Shown: positions 7,387 through 15,447, counted from the stretch's first letter. The stretch: 15,584 nucleotides of DNA from Candidatus Poribacteria bacterium (GCA_007571355.1 RKRO01000516.1:1-15584); one strand, 5' to 3'. The notes: generated by a model from the letters alone, not told the origin. A program made the numbers and translations.

Positions 7387-8664
7387 ATGAACCTCCTTCA
7401 CTGCTTAGAAAGTATTCTATCAGATTTTCGGCCTGTATTCAACTCACAAAACTTCGCCCTGTTCCAAGCGTTTATCTTCGGTTTCATCGCCAATAGCGGA
7501 CATGGCACACTCACAGACCTTTATCAATCCAGTGGGTCCGAGACGAAGTATGGGTCTTTTCCGAAGTTTCTCTCTCGGGGGCAATGGAACGCCGATGCTG
7601 TTGCTGGCGTTCTTATCAGACAGATCCAACGCCGCTTTGATGCTTGGGTTTATGTCTATGATGAGACCCAGGCACTGAAAACCGGTAAATCGCAATGGGG
7701 ACTGCATTTCTTTCGCAACTTCAGTTCTCAAAAACGGCACGTGAACCAGTCAAAGTTTCATGACGGCCATGAGTTCGGTGCGTTAGGACTTCTTTGTCAG
7801 ACCCCGACGCAGTGGCTGCTTTTTCCTGTCTGGGTGAAACTTATTCTGCCGCAGTCAATCCGCGATAAAAGTGTGCCGGTGTTCAAACGCATCTGTGCGA
7901 AGATTCCCCCGGGACTGATTATCTTTGATCGGGGGTTCGCCCGGCGCAAAGTCTTTACTATAGTGCTCAGTTTCGGACATCATCTCCTCTGTCGTGCGAA
8001 GTTTCATGCGGTTTTTTATCGTTTACCGAAACAACCGAAACACCCGAAACGCGGAAGACCTCGGAAATACGGAGACCGTCTCGATATTCGCCGACTCCGC
8101 TATAAGGATACAGATATAGACGGTCAAAGATGTTCGATCGCCGCAAAAGTTGTCCGGACAAAAATGTGTGATGCGGATGTTCGGCTTGTCGTTATTCGGA
8201 GCCGTCCGAAAGCCTCAAAACCTTATCGGTATTTCTGCGTCTTTACAACAGATATGACGCTTGAGATACCGCAGATCGTCGTGTATTATCGACACAGGTG
8301 GCAGATAGAAACCGCCTTTCGAGATGTCAAGCAGTATTTCGGCTTCGATGCTTACCGCGTGAAATCTCGGAAAAGCATCCAACGGTTCGTTCAACTCAGT
8401 TTCATCGCAGCAAGTCTCACGAAGTTGATATTCTCAAGATGCCACACGACGCAAAAAGTGCTAAGTGTTCAGGAAGTCTGTCACCATCTCGGTATTCATT
8501 GGTATCATCCGAAGAAACTCACACAAGGCTTACGGGTGGCTTATCTCCGATCGCAAATGACGATAGCATCATTTTTCACCAAGTTCAATGAAAAAACAAA
8601 CTCGCAGAATATTAGGGCGGGTTGTCAAGACGATACGTCTCTGCCTTTAGACAAGGCAGCATAA
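7387..8664 (+). CDS. IS4-family DDE transposase
   Basis: Transposase of the surrounding insertion sequence, 425 residues, cutting and joining element ends through a two-metal DDE site. Visible catalytic candidates are D92 in YDETQALKTG, D181 in IIFDRGF and E308 in RWQIETAF. The IS4 signature Y-x2-R-x3-E-x6-K is complete as Y301, R304, E308 and K315. A basic segment PKHPKRGRPRKYG near residues 218-229 may contact DNA. ATG 7387 is chosen over the upstream TTG at 7369 because a good Shine-Dalgarno (GAAAGGAAG, 7371-7379) precedes it at normal spacing and would lie inside the gene otherwise. The frame is intact, so the element may be active. A 7-bp hairpin lies at the very 3' end of the gene. Confidence 0.93.
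   Translation: MNLLHCLESILSDFRPVFNSQNFALFQAFIFGFIANSGHGTLTDLYQSSGSETKYGSFPKFLSRGQWNADAVAGVLIRQIQRRFDAWVYVYDETQALKTGKSQWGLHFFRNFSSQKRHVNQSKFHDGHEFGALGLLCQTPTQWLLFPVWVKLILPQSIRDKSVPVFKRICAKIPPGLIIFDRGFARRKVFTIVLSFGHHLLCRAKFHAVFYRLPKQPKHPKRGRPRKYGDRLDIRRLRYKDTDIDGQRCSIAAKVVRTKMCDADVRLVVIRSRPKASKPYRYFCVFTTDMTLEIPQIVVYYRHRWQIETAFRDVKQYFGFDAYRVKSRKSIQRFVQLSFIAASLTKLIFSRCHTTQKVLSVQEVCHHLGIHWYHPKKLTQGLRVAYLRSQMTIASFFTKFNEKTNSQNIRAGCQDDTSLPLDKAA
8641..8659 (+). terminator. Hairpin at the 3' end of the transposase gene
   Basis: CTGCCTT TAGAC AAGGCAG: a perfect 7-bp stem with 5-nt loop ending three bases before the stop codon. No T-run follows, so it is at best a partial terminator or an mRNA 3'-end stabiliser. 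Confidence 0.35.
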
Positions 8665-8690
8665 ATCTTACAACTTTGTCCAAACTTTAG

Positions 8691-8701
8691 TATTGTTCGA
8701 A
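8691..8701. repeat. Target-site duplication, right copy
   Basis: TATTGTTCGAA, identical to 7280-7290, abuts the right IS end at 8690. Confidence 0.9.
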
Positions 8702-8743
8702 ATAAACATCTCGTTTAAGTCGGTGCCCTGTCGTTAATTAAAA

Positions 8744-8772
8744 TTGCTAAGAAAAGAAATTTATGATATGCT
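8744..8772 (+). promoter_or_regulatory. Candidate promoter for the GH2 gene
   Basis: TTGCTA at 8744-8749 and TATGCT at 8767-8772 are spaced by 17 nt; each matches the sigma70 consensus at four of six positions. The start would give a leader of about 90 nt holding a short hairpin (GCGGT 8791-8795 with ACCGC 8808-8812). Confidence 0.35.
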
Positions 8773-8832
8773 GAGATAAACAGTCAGTTTGCGGTAAAAA
8801 CGGAGACACCGCTGAAACTTCAAACCCTACAA

Positions 8833-8852
8833 ACCGAACTGCAAGGAAAATT
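8833..8852 (+). promoter_or_regulatory. Shared 20-nt leader element, copy before GH2
   Basis: ACCGAACTGCAAGGAAAATT matches 11647-11666, upstream of the dehydrogenase gene, at 18 of 20 positions, both differences being C/T. It contains an AAGGAAAA Shine-Dalgarno-like core. In this copy a second AAGGA at 8859-8863 lies closer to the ATG and is more likely to be the working binding site. Confidence 0.55.
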
Positions 8853-8867
8853 TAGAATAAGGAAAAT

Positions 8868-11576
8868 ATGAGAGGGAATAATACAGACATACCGCGCCCA
8901 GAGTACCCACGCCCAGATTTCCAACGCGGGACATCAGAGGGCATCGATTGGATCTGCCTCAACGGCACATGGGAATTCGCGTTCGACCCTGAAGACATCG
9001 GCGAACAGAACCAGTGGTTCGCTCCCGAAAAAATAGTCGATTCGCCTTGGACGACACACATACAGGTGCCCTATCCTTGGGAAAGTCTCGCAGCATGGGG
9101 AGACGCAGAACAGGCAAGCAATGAAAACTACTTGCATAAGAACGCCTACCTCAACCCTGAAGAAGTTACTTGCGGTGGTTTAGACCGCGAAGGCAATTAC
9201 CGCGACGCACCGAGACATACCATTGGATGGTATCACAGAACCGTATCTATCCCTGAAAACTGGGGCGACAGCCGCGTTATCTTAAAATTCGGTGCCGTTG
9301 ATTGGGAAGCGACAGTCTGGGTCAACGGAAAACAGATCGGCACGCATGAAAACGGGTATCTACCCTTTGAATTTGACATCACAGATGCACTGGCACCGGG
9401 TGAGCAGACGTGTATCGTCGTTCGTGCCTACGATGCCCAGGACCACGGAGAACAACTCGCCGGCAAACAGATCGGTTGGTATCTCCGGACAAGCGGTATC
9501 TGGCAAACGGTCTATCTTGAGCCAAGAAACGCAACGCACATCGCACAGTGCCATATCACCCCTGACATTGACAACGCTTCCGCTACATTTACTGTCCAAA
9601 TAGATGGAGACGTAGCGGGTCCCGATTTAACTTTACGATGGCACTGCGATGAACTCAGCGGATCGGTTCATATTTCCAACAGTGAGACGCAGTGGACGGT
9701 TAACATGCCGCCTGAACAACTTCGCCTCTGGGATGTAGACACGCCGAATCTGTACGACGTTAGGCTTGAACTCGTCGACGAAGACACTGTGCTTGATAGG
9801 ATTTTCACCTATTTCGGGATGCGGAAAATTTCGATTGAAAAAGCACCCGGTGGCGATTACCAATATATCTACCTTAACAACCGCCCCGTCTATCTGCTTG
9901 GCGCGCTTAATCAGTCGTTCCAGCCGGAAGGTGTGTACACGTTCCTAACAGACGAGGCGATTCGTCGGGATGTTGAACGCGCGAAGGAATTTGGATTCAA
10001 CTTCCTCCGACTCCATATCAAAGTCGATGAGCCTCGCCTCTATTATTGGGCTGACACGTTAGGGCTGCTTTTCATGTGTGACATCCCAAACTTCGGCACC
10101 TATACAGAGACGGCAAAAGCCCGTTTTGTGCAGACGCTACGCGGCAACATTGCCCGCGATTACAACCACCCTTCGATTATCTCTTGGTGCAATTTCAATG
10201 AAACATGGGGGCTCGGCGGTCACGAATACAAAGCGATGACAGACCGGCAGGAGTGGGTGCGCGAGATGTACCACCTCGCGAAATCGTTAGATGCGACCCG
10301 CCTGATTGAAGACAACTCGCCGTGTCTCTACGACCACGTGGAAACGGACATCAATTCGTGGCACTTCTATATCAATGATTATGCCCGTGCGAAAGAACAT
10401 ATCGCGAACGTTGTCGCAGAGACATACCCGGGTTCAGGGTTTAATTATGCAGGCGACAATGTGCAAAGCGACGCGCCGTTGATTAACAGTGAATACGGCG
10501 GTATCTCCGCAGGTGCGGGGGACAAAGATGTTTCATGGTGCTTTAAATACCTAACGAATGAACTCCGACTCCATCCCAAAATTTGTGGTTACATCTATAC
10601 CGAGTTGCAGGACATCGAGTGGGAACATAACGGATTCATGAACTACGATAGGTCGGTGAAAGCGTTTGGTTACGACTATTTGGACATCAATACGCTTGAC
10701 TTCATCGCTATCGATTACCCACCGGGAACAACAGTCGCACCGGGTGACGTGATAAAAGCGGATATTTACGCGAGCCACTTCTCCCACAAAACTTTTACCG
10801 GCACAAGGCTCCACTGGCAGCTGGACACGCTGTCAGCGACTGGGGCGGTTACACGCGCAAATGTCGCTGGTAGCGTTGACATTCCGTTCCCACAGTATCA
10901 GGTACAGCACGTCCATCACATCGAATTGCAAATGCCTGATGTTCACCCTGCCGTCGGCACACTCCATATCTGGGTAACGGATCAAACAGGAACCGTTGTT
11001 GCTCGTAATTTTATCAACTTTGAGCATTTTGTAGAACCGCTGCAACCGGTTGTGTCGGACGATTCAGGCACAGTACGCCTCAACTATACGCCCGAAAACA
11101 TATCTGGTTCTTCGTGGCATAAACCGACAATCAGTGATCATCTTTTCTCTGCAATCGGGAACGGTTATGTCGAATACGAGATTCCGCTGCCAGCGGGTCT
11201 CAGCACAGCAAATATTGCGGAAATCGCACTCGTTTTTGAAGCGTCCAGTGCTTACGGCGGTGCCCGTCAAACGGAGCCAGAGAAATATCCATCCGATGTG
11301 ACAATTGCTGTCAACGATTCTGAAATTGAGACCGTCCGGATCCCTGACTGTCCAGCGGATGCTCGCGGGGTGCTCTCTTACATCAATGGACACCCCGGCA
11401 TCTACGGATACCTCCACAATGTCAAGATAGATCCATCAAGCCTTCTGAACGCAGAAACACTAACAGTCCGTTATGAAGTCAAAGCAGATGCTGAAGCGAA
11501 AGGTGGTTTCGCACTCTACGGTGCACGCATAGGGAGATACCCGACTGGCCCCCATCTGCTTATTCGTCGAAAATAG
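8868..11576 (+). CDS. Glycoside hydrolase family 2 enzyme (beta-galactosidase/beta-glucuronidase type)
   Basis: Retaining exo-glycosidase of family GH2, 902 residues; the substrate cannot be fixed from sequence and could be a beta-galactoside, glucuronide or mannoside. Order of domains: a jelly-roll sugar-binding domain (about 20-210, LNGTWEFAFDP and WVNGKQIGTHENGYLPFEFD), an immunoglobulin-like domain (about 215-320), a TIM barrel (about 320-620) and a C-terminal beta-rich extension to 902. The acid/base residue is E445 in SWCNFNETWG, and the nucleophile candidate is E579 in IYTELQDIEWEHNG. No signal peptide is seen, so it is probably cytoplasmic and acts on imported oligosaccharides. The start has AAGGA five nt before ATG. 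It follows the IS and is followed by a likely terminator. No transporter or sulfatase is in view to hint at the substrate. Confidence 0.9.
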   Translation: MRGNNTDIPRPEYPRPDFQRGTSEGIDWICLNGTWEFAFDPEDIGEQNQWFAPEKIVDSPWTTHIQVPYPWESLAAWGDAEQASNENYLHKNAYLNPEEVTCGGLDREGNYRDAPRHTIGWYHRTVSIPENWGDSRVILKFGAVDWEATVWVNGKQIGTHENGYLPFEFDITDALAPGEQTCIVVRAYDAQDHGEQLAGKQIGWYLRTSGIWQTVYLEPRNATHIAQCHITPDIDNASATFTVQIDGDVAGPDLTLRWHCDELSGSVHISNSETQWTVNMPPEQLRLWDVDTPNLYDVRLELVDEDTVLDRIFTYFGMRKISIEKAPGGDYQYIYLNNRPVYLLGALNQSFQPEGVYTFLTDEAIRRDVERAKEFGFNFLRLHIKVDEPRLYYWADTLGLLFMCDIPNFGTYTETAKARFVQTLRGNIARDYNHPSIISWCNFNETWGLGGHEYKAMTDRQEWVREMYHLAKSLDATRLIEDNSPCLYDHVETDINSWHFYINDYARAKEHIANVVAETYPGSGFNYAGDNVQSDAPLINSEYGGISAGAGDKDVSWCFKYLTNELRLHPKICGYIYTELQDIEWEHNGFMNYDRSVKAFGYDYLDINTLDFIAIDYPPGTTVAPGDVIKADIYASHFSHKTFTGTRLHWQLDTLSATGAVTRANVAGSVDIPFPQYQVQHVHHIELQMPDVHPAVGTLHIWVTDQTGTVVARNFINFEHFVEPLQPVVSDDSGTVRLNYTPENISGSSWHKPTISDHLFSAIGNGYVEYEIPLPAGLSTANIAEIALVFEASSAYGGARQTEPEKYPSDVTIAVNDSEIETVRIPDCPADARGVLSYINGHPGIYGYLHNVKIDPSSLLNAETLTVRYEVKADAEAKGGFALYGARIGRYPTGPHLLIRRK

Positions 11577-11580
11577 GTAT

Positions 11581-11631
11581 CGGTTATCGGTTGTCGGTTA
11601 AAGTGGTTTCTGATGACGATAACCGTTTTTT
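11581..11631 (+). terminator. Probable rho-independent terminator after GH2
   Basis: CGGTTATCG at 11581-11589 pairs perfectly with CGATAACCG at 11617-11625, followed immediately by six T residues (11626-11631). The loop is long at 27 nt, which lowers confidence. The left arm belongs to a GGTTATCGGTTGTCGGTTAA-type repeat also seen, in reverse, near 12853. Confidence 0.5.
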
Positions 11632-11646
11632 CAGCAAAAACGCCTA

Positions 11647-11666
11647 ACTGAACCGCAAGGAAAATT
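11647..11666 (+). promoter_or_regulatory. Shared 20-nt leader element with ribosome binding site, copy before dehydrogenase
   Basis: ACTGAACCGCAAGGAAAATT is the partner of 8833-8852 (18 of 20 identical). Its AAGG (11657-11660) is the only Shine-Dalgarno candidate for ATG 11673, at an A-rich spacing of 12 nt. Confidence 0.55.
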
Positions 11667-11672
11667 AAAAAA

Positions 11673-12752
11673 ATGGCAAGTCCCGAATTTGTATTTACAC
11701 GTCATCCGAATTTAGAAGTTTCTTGGCCCTTTGTGCACGAACAGATGGTGCGTCGATTAGAAGCACTCGGCATAACGCTTGTTCTCAACACCAGTCGTCG
11801 AGATCCGGTTCACGAACAGGTTGACCTCAGCGAAACTATTGGCATATCGCATTTCGGTGGAAACCTAACCGAAGCGTGTATTGCAGCCGCGCCAAAACTG
11901 AAAGTGCTCGGCGCGATGACCGATAATTCTGGGCACGGGATTCCGTACCAGACGCTCCAAGAACGTGGTATCCCTGTTATTGAATCAACGCGTGCTTGGT
12001 CTCAATCTGTCGCTGAGTGTGCCTTTGGGCTCGCGCTGTCTTCGTTGCGCCGTACGGCACAGTGGCACTTGAAGATGGCAAGCGGTGAAAGGTTATGGGA
12101 TTGGGAGAACCCGATATGGGGCAGCCATAAACTCCCGGTTGCGCACCAATTTTGTGACGATCCCGACTTCGTAAACGGCGATCTCGGTACCAAGCGGATC
12201 GGGGTCATCGGGCTCGGACAGATTGGCGGAAAAATCGCAAAGTGGTGCCGAGTTTTCGGTGCAACGGTGACAGGCTATGATCCATTCGTCCCAGATGCAC
12301 TGCTCCAGGAATGGGATGTGCAGCGCGGCGATATGGATACGCTCGCTGACAGTTCTGATATTGTGTTCGTGGCAGTCCCGCCAACACCGTCGGCGCGGCA
12401 TTTATTGAATCGGGAGCGAATCTATCATCTGCGGAAAGGGAGTTTGGTTGTCATCATTACGCGCGCCCACGCTGTTGACATGGAAGCGTTACGGGAACGG
12501 ATCGTGAAAAATGAACTTGCAGGCGCATTCGATGTTTACGATACCGAACCGGTACACGTCGATGACGAATTGCGGAATCGGGATAATGTCGTCCACACAC
12601 CGCATATCGCCGGTAGAACGAAAGACTCGAATTTACGCGTGGCAGATATGACCGTAGACGATTTTGAACGGGTCCTGAAGGGTGAGGCACCTATCGGCGC
12701 ATTAACACCGAAAGCCGTTGAGGTACGAACCTTACCCAACCCGAGTCTATAA
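11673..12752 (+). CDS. D-isomer-specific 2-hydroxyacid dehydrogenase
   Basis: NAD-dependent oxidoreductase of the D-2-hydroxyacid dehydrogenase family, 359 residues, interconverting a 2-hydroxy acid and its 2-keto acid in the cytoplasm. The Rossmann motif is GLGQIG (residues 180-185) in KRIGVIGLGQIGGKIAKWC. D203 in GYDPF sits where the family's NAD-selecting acid residue lies. The catalytic triad is R264 in IITRAHAVD, E292 in DTEPVH and H311 in TPHIAG. Length is somewhat above the usual 310-330, with an insertion around 133-170. The specific substrate (phosphoglycerate, glyoxylate, lactate-type) is not evident; there is no C-terminal ACT domain, which argues against a long-form phosphoglycerate dehydrogenase. 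It follows GH2 by 96 bp but a terminator-like hairpin separates them. Confidence 0.9.
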   Translation: MASPEFVFTRHPNLEVSWPFVHEQMVRRLEALGITLVLNTSRRDPVHEQVDLSETIGISHFGGNLTEACIAAAPKLKVLGAMTDNSGHGIPYQTLQERGIPVIESTRAWSQSVAECAFGLALSSLRRTAQWHLKMASGERLWDWENPIWGSHKLPVAHQFCDDPDFVNGDLGTKRIGVIGLGQIGGKIAKWCRVFGATVTGYDPFVPDALLQEWDVQRGDMDTLADSSDIVFVAVPPTPSARHLLNRERIYHLRKGSLVVIITRAHAVDMEALRERIVKNELAGAFDVYDTEPVHVDDELRNRDNVVHTPHIAGRTKDSNLRVADMTVDDFERVLKGEAPIGALTPKAVEVRTLPNPSL

Positions 12753-12787
12753 GGTAAAAGCGGATTGGGTTAACAAAATTCCTCTTA

Positions 12788-12862
12788 ACTGACAACTTTG
12801 ACCCAGCACTCGTCTACCGATACTTTTGATAAAGCGAGTGTTCTTGGTCAAGACTGACAACT
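12788..12862. repeat. Palindromic mini-element with 10-bp flanking direct repeats
   Basis: ACTGACAACT at 12788-12797 recurs exactly at 12853-12862. Between them, TTGACC (12798-12803) pairs with GGTCAA (12846-12851) and CACTCG (12807-12812) pairs with CGAGTG (12835-12840), giving a two-tier imperfect hairpin of 54 nt. Direct repeats tightly flanking a palindrome look like a very small non-autonomous element or a regulatory hairpin upstream of hisC. The right-hand repeat continues as a GATAACC motif related to 11581-11600 in reverse. Confidence 0.5.
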
Positions 12863-12876
12863 GATAACCCTTAAAA

Positions 12877-13977
12877 ATGCCAACCCAAAAACCATATTCA
12901 AACCTCATTCGCTCGGACATTGCGGACATGGCACCTTACACACCTATCGTGCCGTTTGATGTCCTCAGCCAACGTTTGAACATAGCCCCTGAGAATATCA
13001 TTAAACTCGATGCTAACGAGAATCCCTACGGTCCCTCACCGCGGGTGTCTCAAGCGTTGGCTGAGGAAACCTATTATCACATATATCCAGATCCTGATAG
13101 TACATTGCTTCGCGATGCCCTGAGCGCGTACGTAGGCGTTGATCCAACCCATATCGTTGCGGGCCATGGCGCGGACGAGTTGATAGATCTCATAATTCGG
13201 TTATTCATTGTCCAAGGCGATGCTGTCATCAATTGTCCGCCGACGTTTGGGATGTACCGTTTTGACACGGAGCTTAACGGCGGAAAAATAATTGACATTG
13301 CACGACATGAGGATTTTTCGTTAGATACCGAATCTATCGTTTCGTTTGCAGGCAATGCGGGGAATATTAAACTAATCTTTGTTACAAGCCCTAACAATCC
13401 TGACGGTGGTACACTTGACGATGCGTGTCTTCGGCAGCTGCTTCAGCTGCCGTTAATTGTTGTGCTGGATGAAGCCTATATTGAATTTGCTGGTGGCAGT
13501 CGCGCGAATTGGGTCTTGGCGCATGAAAACCTGATTGTGCTTCGGACATTCAGCAAGTGGGCAGGATTGGCTGGATTAAGGGTAGGATACGGGATTTTCC
13601 CCCATTGGATACGCTCACACCTATTGAAGATTAAGCAGCCTTACAACGTAAACGTTGCTGGAACAACTGCAGCATTGGCTTCGCTGTCGGATCTGCATCA
13701 ATTACAACTGAACGTGCAGAAAATTGTGAAAGAACGCGAAAGGCTTTATCATGCCTTGGAAGCGTTTGACTTTTTGCAACCGTATCCAAGCAAGGCGAAT
13801 TTTATTTTGGCTCGTGTCATCGGAAAAGATGCGGCAGAATTAAAAGCGGCGTTAGCGAAAGACGGGATTCTCATCCGGTATTTTGATACGTCCGGCCTAC
13901 GCGACCATATCCGTATTAGTGTTGGTACCCCTACACAAACATCTGTGCTTTTAGAAACACTATCAACGATAGAATAG
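12877..13977 (+). CDS. hisC: Histidinol-phosphate aminotransferase
   Basis: Pyridoxal-phosphate aminotransferase of fold type I, 366 residues, expected to convert imidazole acetol phosphate and glutamate to histidinol phosphate in histidine synthesis. Recognisable motifs are KLDANENPYGPSP near residue 43, SPNNPDGG (171-178), LDEAYIEF with D198, and RTFSKWAGLAGLRVGYG with the cofactor lysine K227 and R235. The C-terminal arginine segment DHIRISVG is present. Length is typical. No Shine-Dalgarno is visible before ATG 12877; the leader ends in CCCTTAAAA. No other his genes are nearby, so it is an isolated member, and closely related aminotransferases (threonine-phosphate decarboxylase, aromatic) cannot be fully excluded. 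The gene converges with ispH across an 11-bp gap without a visible terminator. Confidence 0.85.
   Translation: MPTQKPYSNLIRSDIADMAPYTPIVPFDVLSQRLNIAPENIIKLDANENPYGPSPRVSQALAEETYYHIYPDPDSTLLRDALSAYVGVDPTHIVAGHGADELIDLIIRLFIVQGDAVINCPPTFGMYRFDTELNGGKIIDIARHEDFSLDTESIVSFAGNAGNIKLIFVTSPNNPDGGTLDDACLRQLLQLPLIVVLDEAYIEFAGGSRANWVLAHENLIVLRTFSKWAGLAGLRVGYGIFPHWIRSHLLKIKQPYNVNVAGTTAALASLSDLHQLQLNVQKIVKERERLYHALEAFDFLQPYPSKANFILARVIGKDAAELKAALAKDGILIRYFDTSGLRDHIRISVGTPTQTSVLLETLSTIE
13432..13452 (+). other. Perfect 9-3-9 hairpin inside hisC
   Basis: CGGCAGCTG CTT CAGCTGCCG, encoding RQLLQLP. A 9-bp perfect stem in coding sequence is uncommon by chance, but no relation to the other repeats is visible. 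Confidence 0.5.
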
Positions 13978-13988
13978 CCGGTAGAAGG

Positions 13989-15230
13989 TTATTGGAACGG
14001 TTCTAAAACTTTCTCCACTGGACGCGTGTTTGGAAACCAGCCAACAATTTTTTGCAGGACTTCATCGAGAAGGACATCTGGACAAGACGCGCCAGCCGTG
14101 AGAACGATATCGGTCGTATTTTTCGGGTCCGTCCCGTTTTGCCGAAAAAGCCAATCTTCTGTGGTTTGTACCTGCTTCGTTTCTAATTCGAGATGGCGAA
14201 TCCGTTTGGGGCTCAGAAGTTCCTTTGCGTCACGAATGAAATAGGTTGGAAGGTGTTGCTGGCAGAGAGCCACAAGGTGGCTTGTATTTGAAGAGTTATA
14301 GCCGCCGACGACAACTGCTACATCGCCGCCATTGGCAATCAGCGCGAGGGTCGCATCCTGGTTTTCCTTCGTCGCATAACAGAGCGTATCTCGCGTATCT
14401 GCGAAATGCGCGGATAGTTGTACTTCACCGTATGTTTCTCTGATAGCCTCGCGTAGCAAATTCGCGATTTCCTCTGTCTCTGTAGCGAGCATCGTTGTCT
14501 GGTTGACAACACCGATCCGTCTCAGGTGGACATTCGGATCAAACCCTGTTGAGAACCGATCTTTGAACTTTTCAAAAAAGAATTCGGCATCCGCTTCACC
14601 GGAGATGACCTTCGCTAAATCCTGTGCTTCCGTGATATCACGGACAACAATAACAGGGGCACCTGCCTGCGCATGTGAAAACGTCGCCCTGGTTTCTTCG
14701 TGGTAGTGCTTTCCGTGGATAACGACGGTATAATTTTGCTTGCCGATCTCCTCACTTCGCCGCCACACTTTTTCAACAAACGGGCACGTCGTGTTGTAAG
14801 ATGTAAGAATAACCCCGCGTTCTTTGAGAGACTGCTCTATTTCAAGTGTTGTACCAAAAGCGGGTACGATAACAACATCATCTGGGGTTAAAACATCAAA
14901 CGGGATCAGTGGCGTACCGGCAGTATCCATTAAGAACTGCACGCCGCGCTGTTTTAGATTTTCGTTGACGCGCGGATTGTGAATCATCTCAGATAACAAG
15001 AAGATGCGTTTGTCCGGATTTTCCGCCAGTGCCTGATACGCGATTTCAATCGCGTTCTCCACGCCATAACAGAACCCGAAGTGGCGTGCAATTTTGAATC
15101 GGACGGGTCCAAAGTCCAGGACACTTGGAGACAGATCCCGCTTTCTGGCATCGGTGTCTCGGCGTGCTTGTTTCACAACGGAGATAATCGGGCTATGATA
15201 GAAGTGAGGCAATTTAAATGTTCGAGGCAT
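13989..15230 (-). CDS. ispH: 4-hydroxy-3-methylbut-2-enyl diphosphate reductase
   Basis: Last enzyme of the MEP pathway: an iron-sulfur reductase turning HMBPP into IPP and DMAPP in the cytoplasm. It is 413 residues, the long form rather than the about 310-residue E. coli type. The three cluster cysteines are C54 (HFGFCYGVENA), C149 (YNTTCPFVEKVW) and C383 (TAGASCPDVLLDEV). Family residues are in EMIHNPRVNENL, IHGKHYHEETRATFSHA and VVNQTTMLATETEEI, with DTLCYATKENQDA and VGGYNSSNTSHL. The long N-terminal stretch (1-50, SPSVLDFGPVRFKIARHFG) is typical of the long form. The start is 41 nt after rpmH with no strong Shine-Dalgarno, so it is probably cotranscribed and perhaps translationally coupled. 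The stop lies 11 bp from that of the convergent hisC. Confidence 0.95.
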   Translation of the reverse strand: MPRTFKLPHFYHSPIISVVKQARRDTDARKRDLSPSVLDFGPVRFKIARHFGFCYGVENAIEIAYQALAENPDKRIFLLSEMIHNPRVNENLKQRGVQFLMDTAGTPLIPFDVLTPDDVVIVPAFGTTLEIEQSLKERGVILTSYNTTCPFVEKVWRRSEEIGKQNYTVVIHGKHYHEETRATFSHAQAGAPVIVVRDITEAQDLAKVISGEADAEFFFEKFKDRFSTGFDPNVHLRRIGVVNQTTMLATETEEIANLLREAIRETYGEVQLSAHFADTRDTLCYATKENQDATLALIANGGDVAVVVGGYNSSNTSHLVALCQQHLPTYFIRDAKELLSPKRIRHLELETKQVQTTEDWLFRQNGTDPKNTTDIVLTAGASCPDVLLDEVLQKIVGWFPNTRPVEKVLEPFQ

Positions 15231-15271
15231 TCGCGTTTTTTTTCGTCCGGCGTTATACTCCGGTGAACCTC

Positions 15272-15406
15272 TTAGGCACTCAGGACTTTCCGTCCTTTGG
15301 CGCGGCGGCGCGCAAGGATTTGTCTACCATGCCGTGTGGACATCCGTTTGCGGAAACCCATTTTATTTTTTCGCTTCCGTCGATGCGGTTGATACGTGCG
15401 CTTCAT
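15272..15406 (-). CDS. rpmH: 50S ribosomal protein L34
   Basis: Small ribosomal protein of the large subunit, 44 residues, the normal length. The sequence begins MKRTYQPHRRKRKNKMGF and continues RKRMSTRHGRQILARRRAKG, all hallmarks of L34. A strong Shine-Dalgarno AAGGAAGG lies nine bases before the ATG. It has its own sigma70-like promoter at 15538-15566 and a leader of about 125 nt with hairpins. The usual downstream gene rnpA is missing between it and ispH; only 41 nt separate rpmH from ispH. Confidence 0.97.
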   Translation of the reverse strand: MKRTYQPHRRKRKNKMGFRKRMSTRHGRQILARRRAKGRKVLSA

Positions 15407-15447
15407 GTGTATTCCTTCCTTCAGTATCAATATTAATTGCGTACGAA

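Larger units (their letters stand above)
7291..8690 (+). mobile_element. Intact IS4-family insertion sequence, 1,400 bp
   Basis: The terminal inverted repeats are CTATAGTTTGGACAA at the left (7291-7305) and, on the opposite strand, CTAAAGTTTGGACAA at the right (8676-8690), 14 of 15 identical. Beyond both ends lies the perfect 11-bp direct repeat TATTGTTCGAA (7280-7290 and 8691-8701). Size, duplication length and a transposase with the IS4 YREK signature all agree. The element carries one gene and no passenger. It landed just after the sprA-like stop codon and about 180 bp before the GH2 start, so it separates these two without breaking either. Confidence 0.93.

Noticed and set aside
13978..13988. 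Bidirectional terminator between hisC and ispH
   Set aside because: The 11-bp gap and the flanking gene ends show no hairpin with T-runs in either direction.
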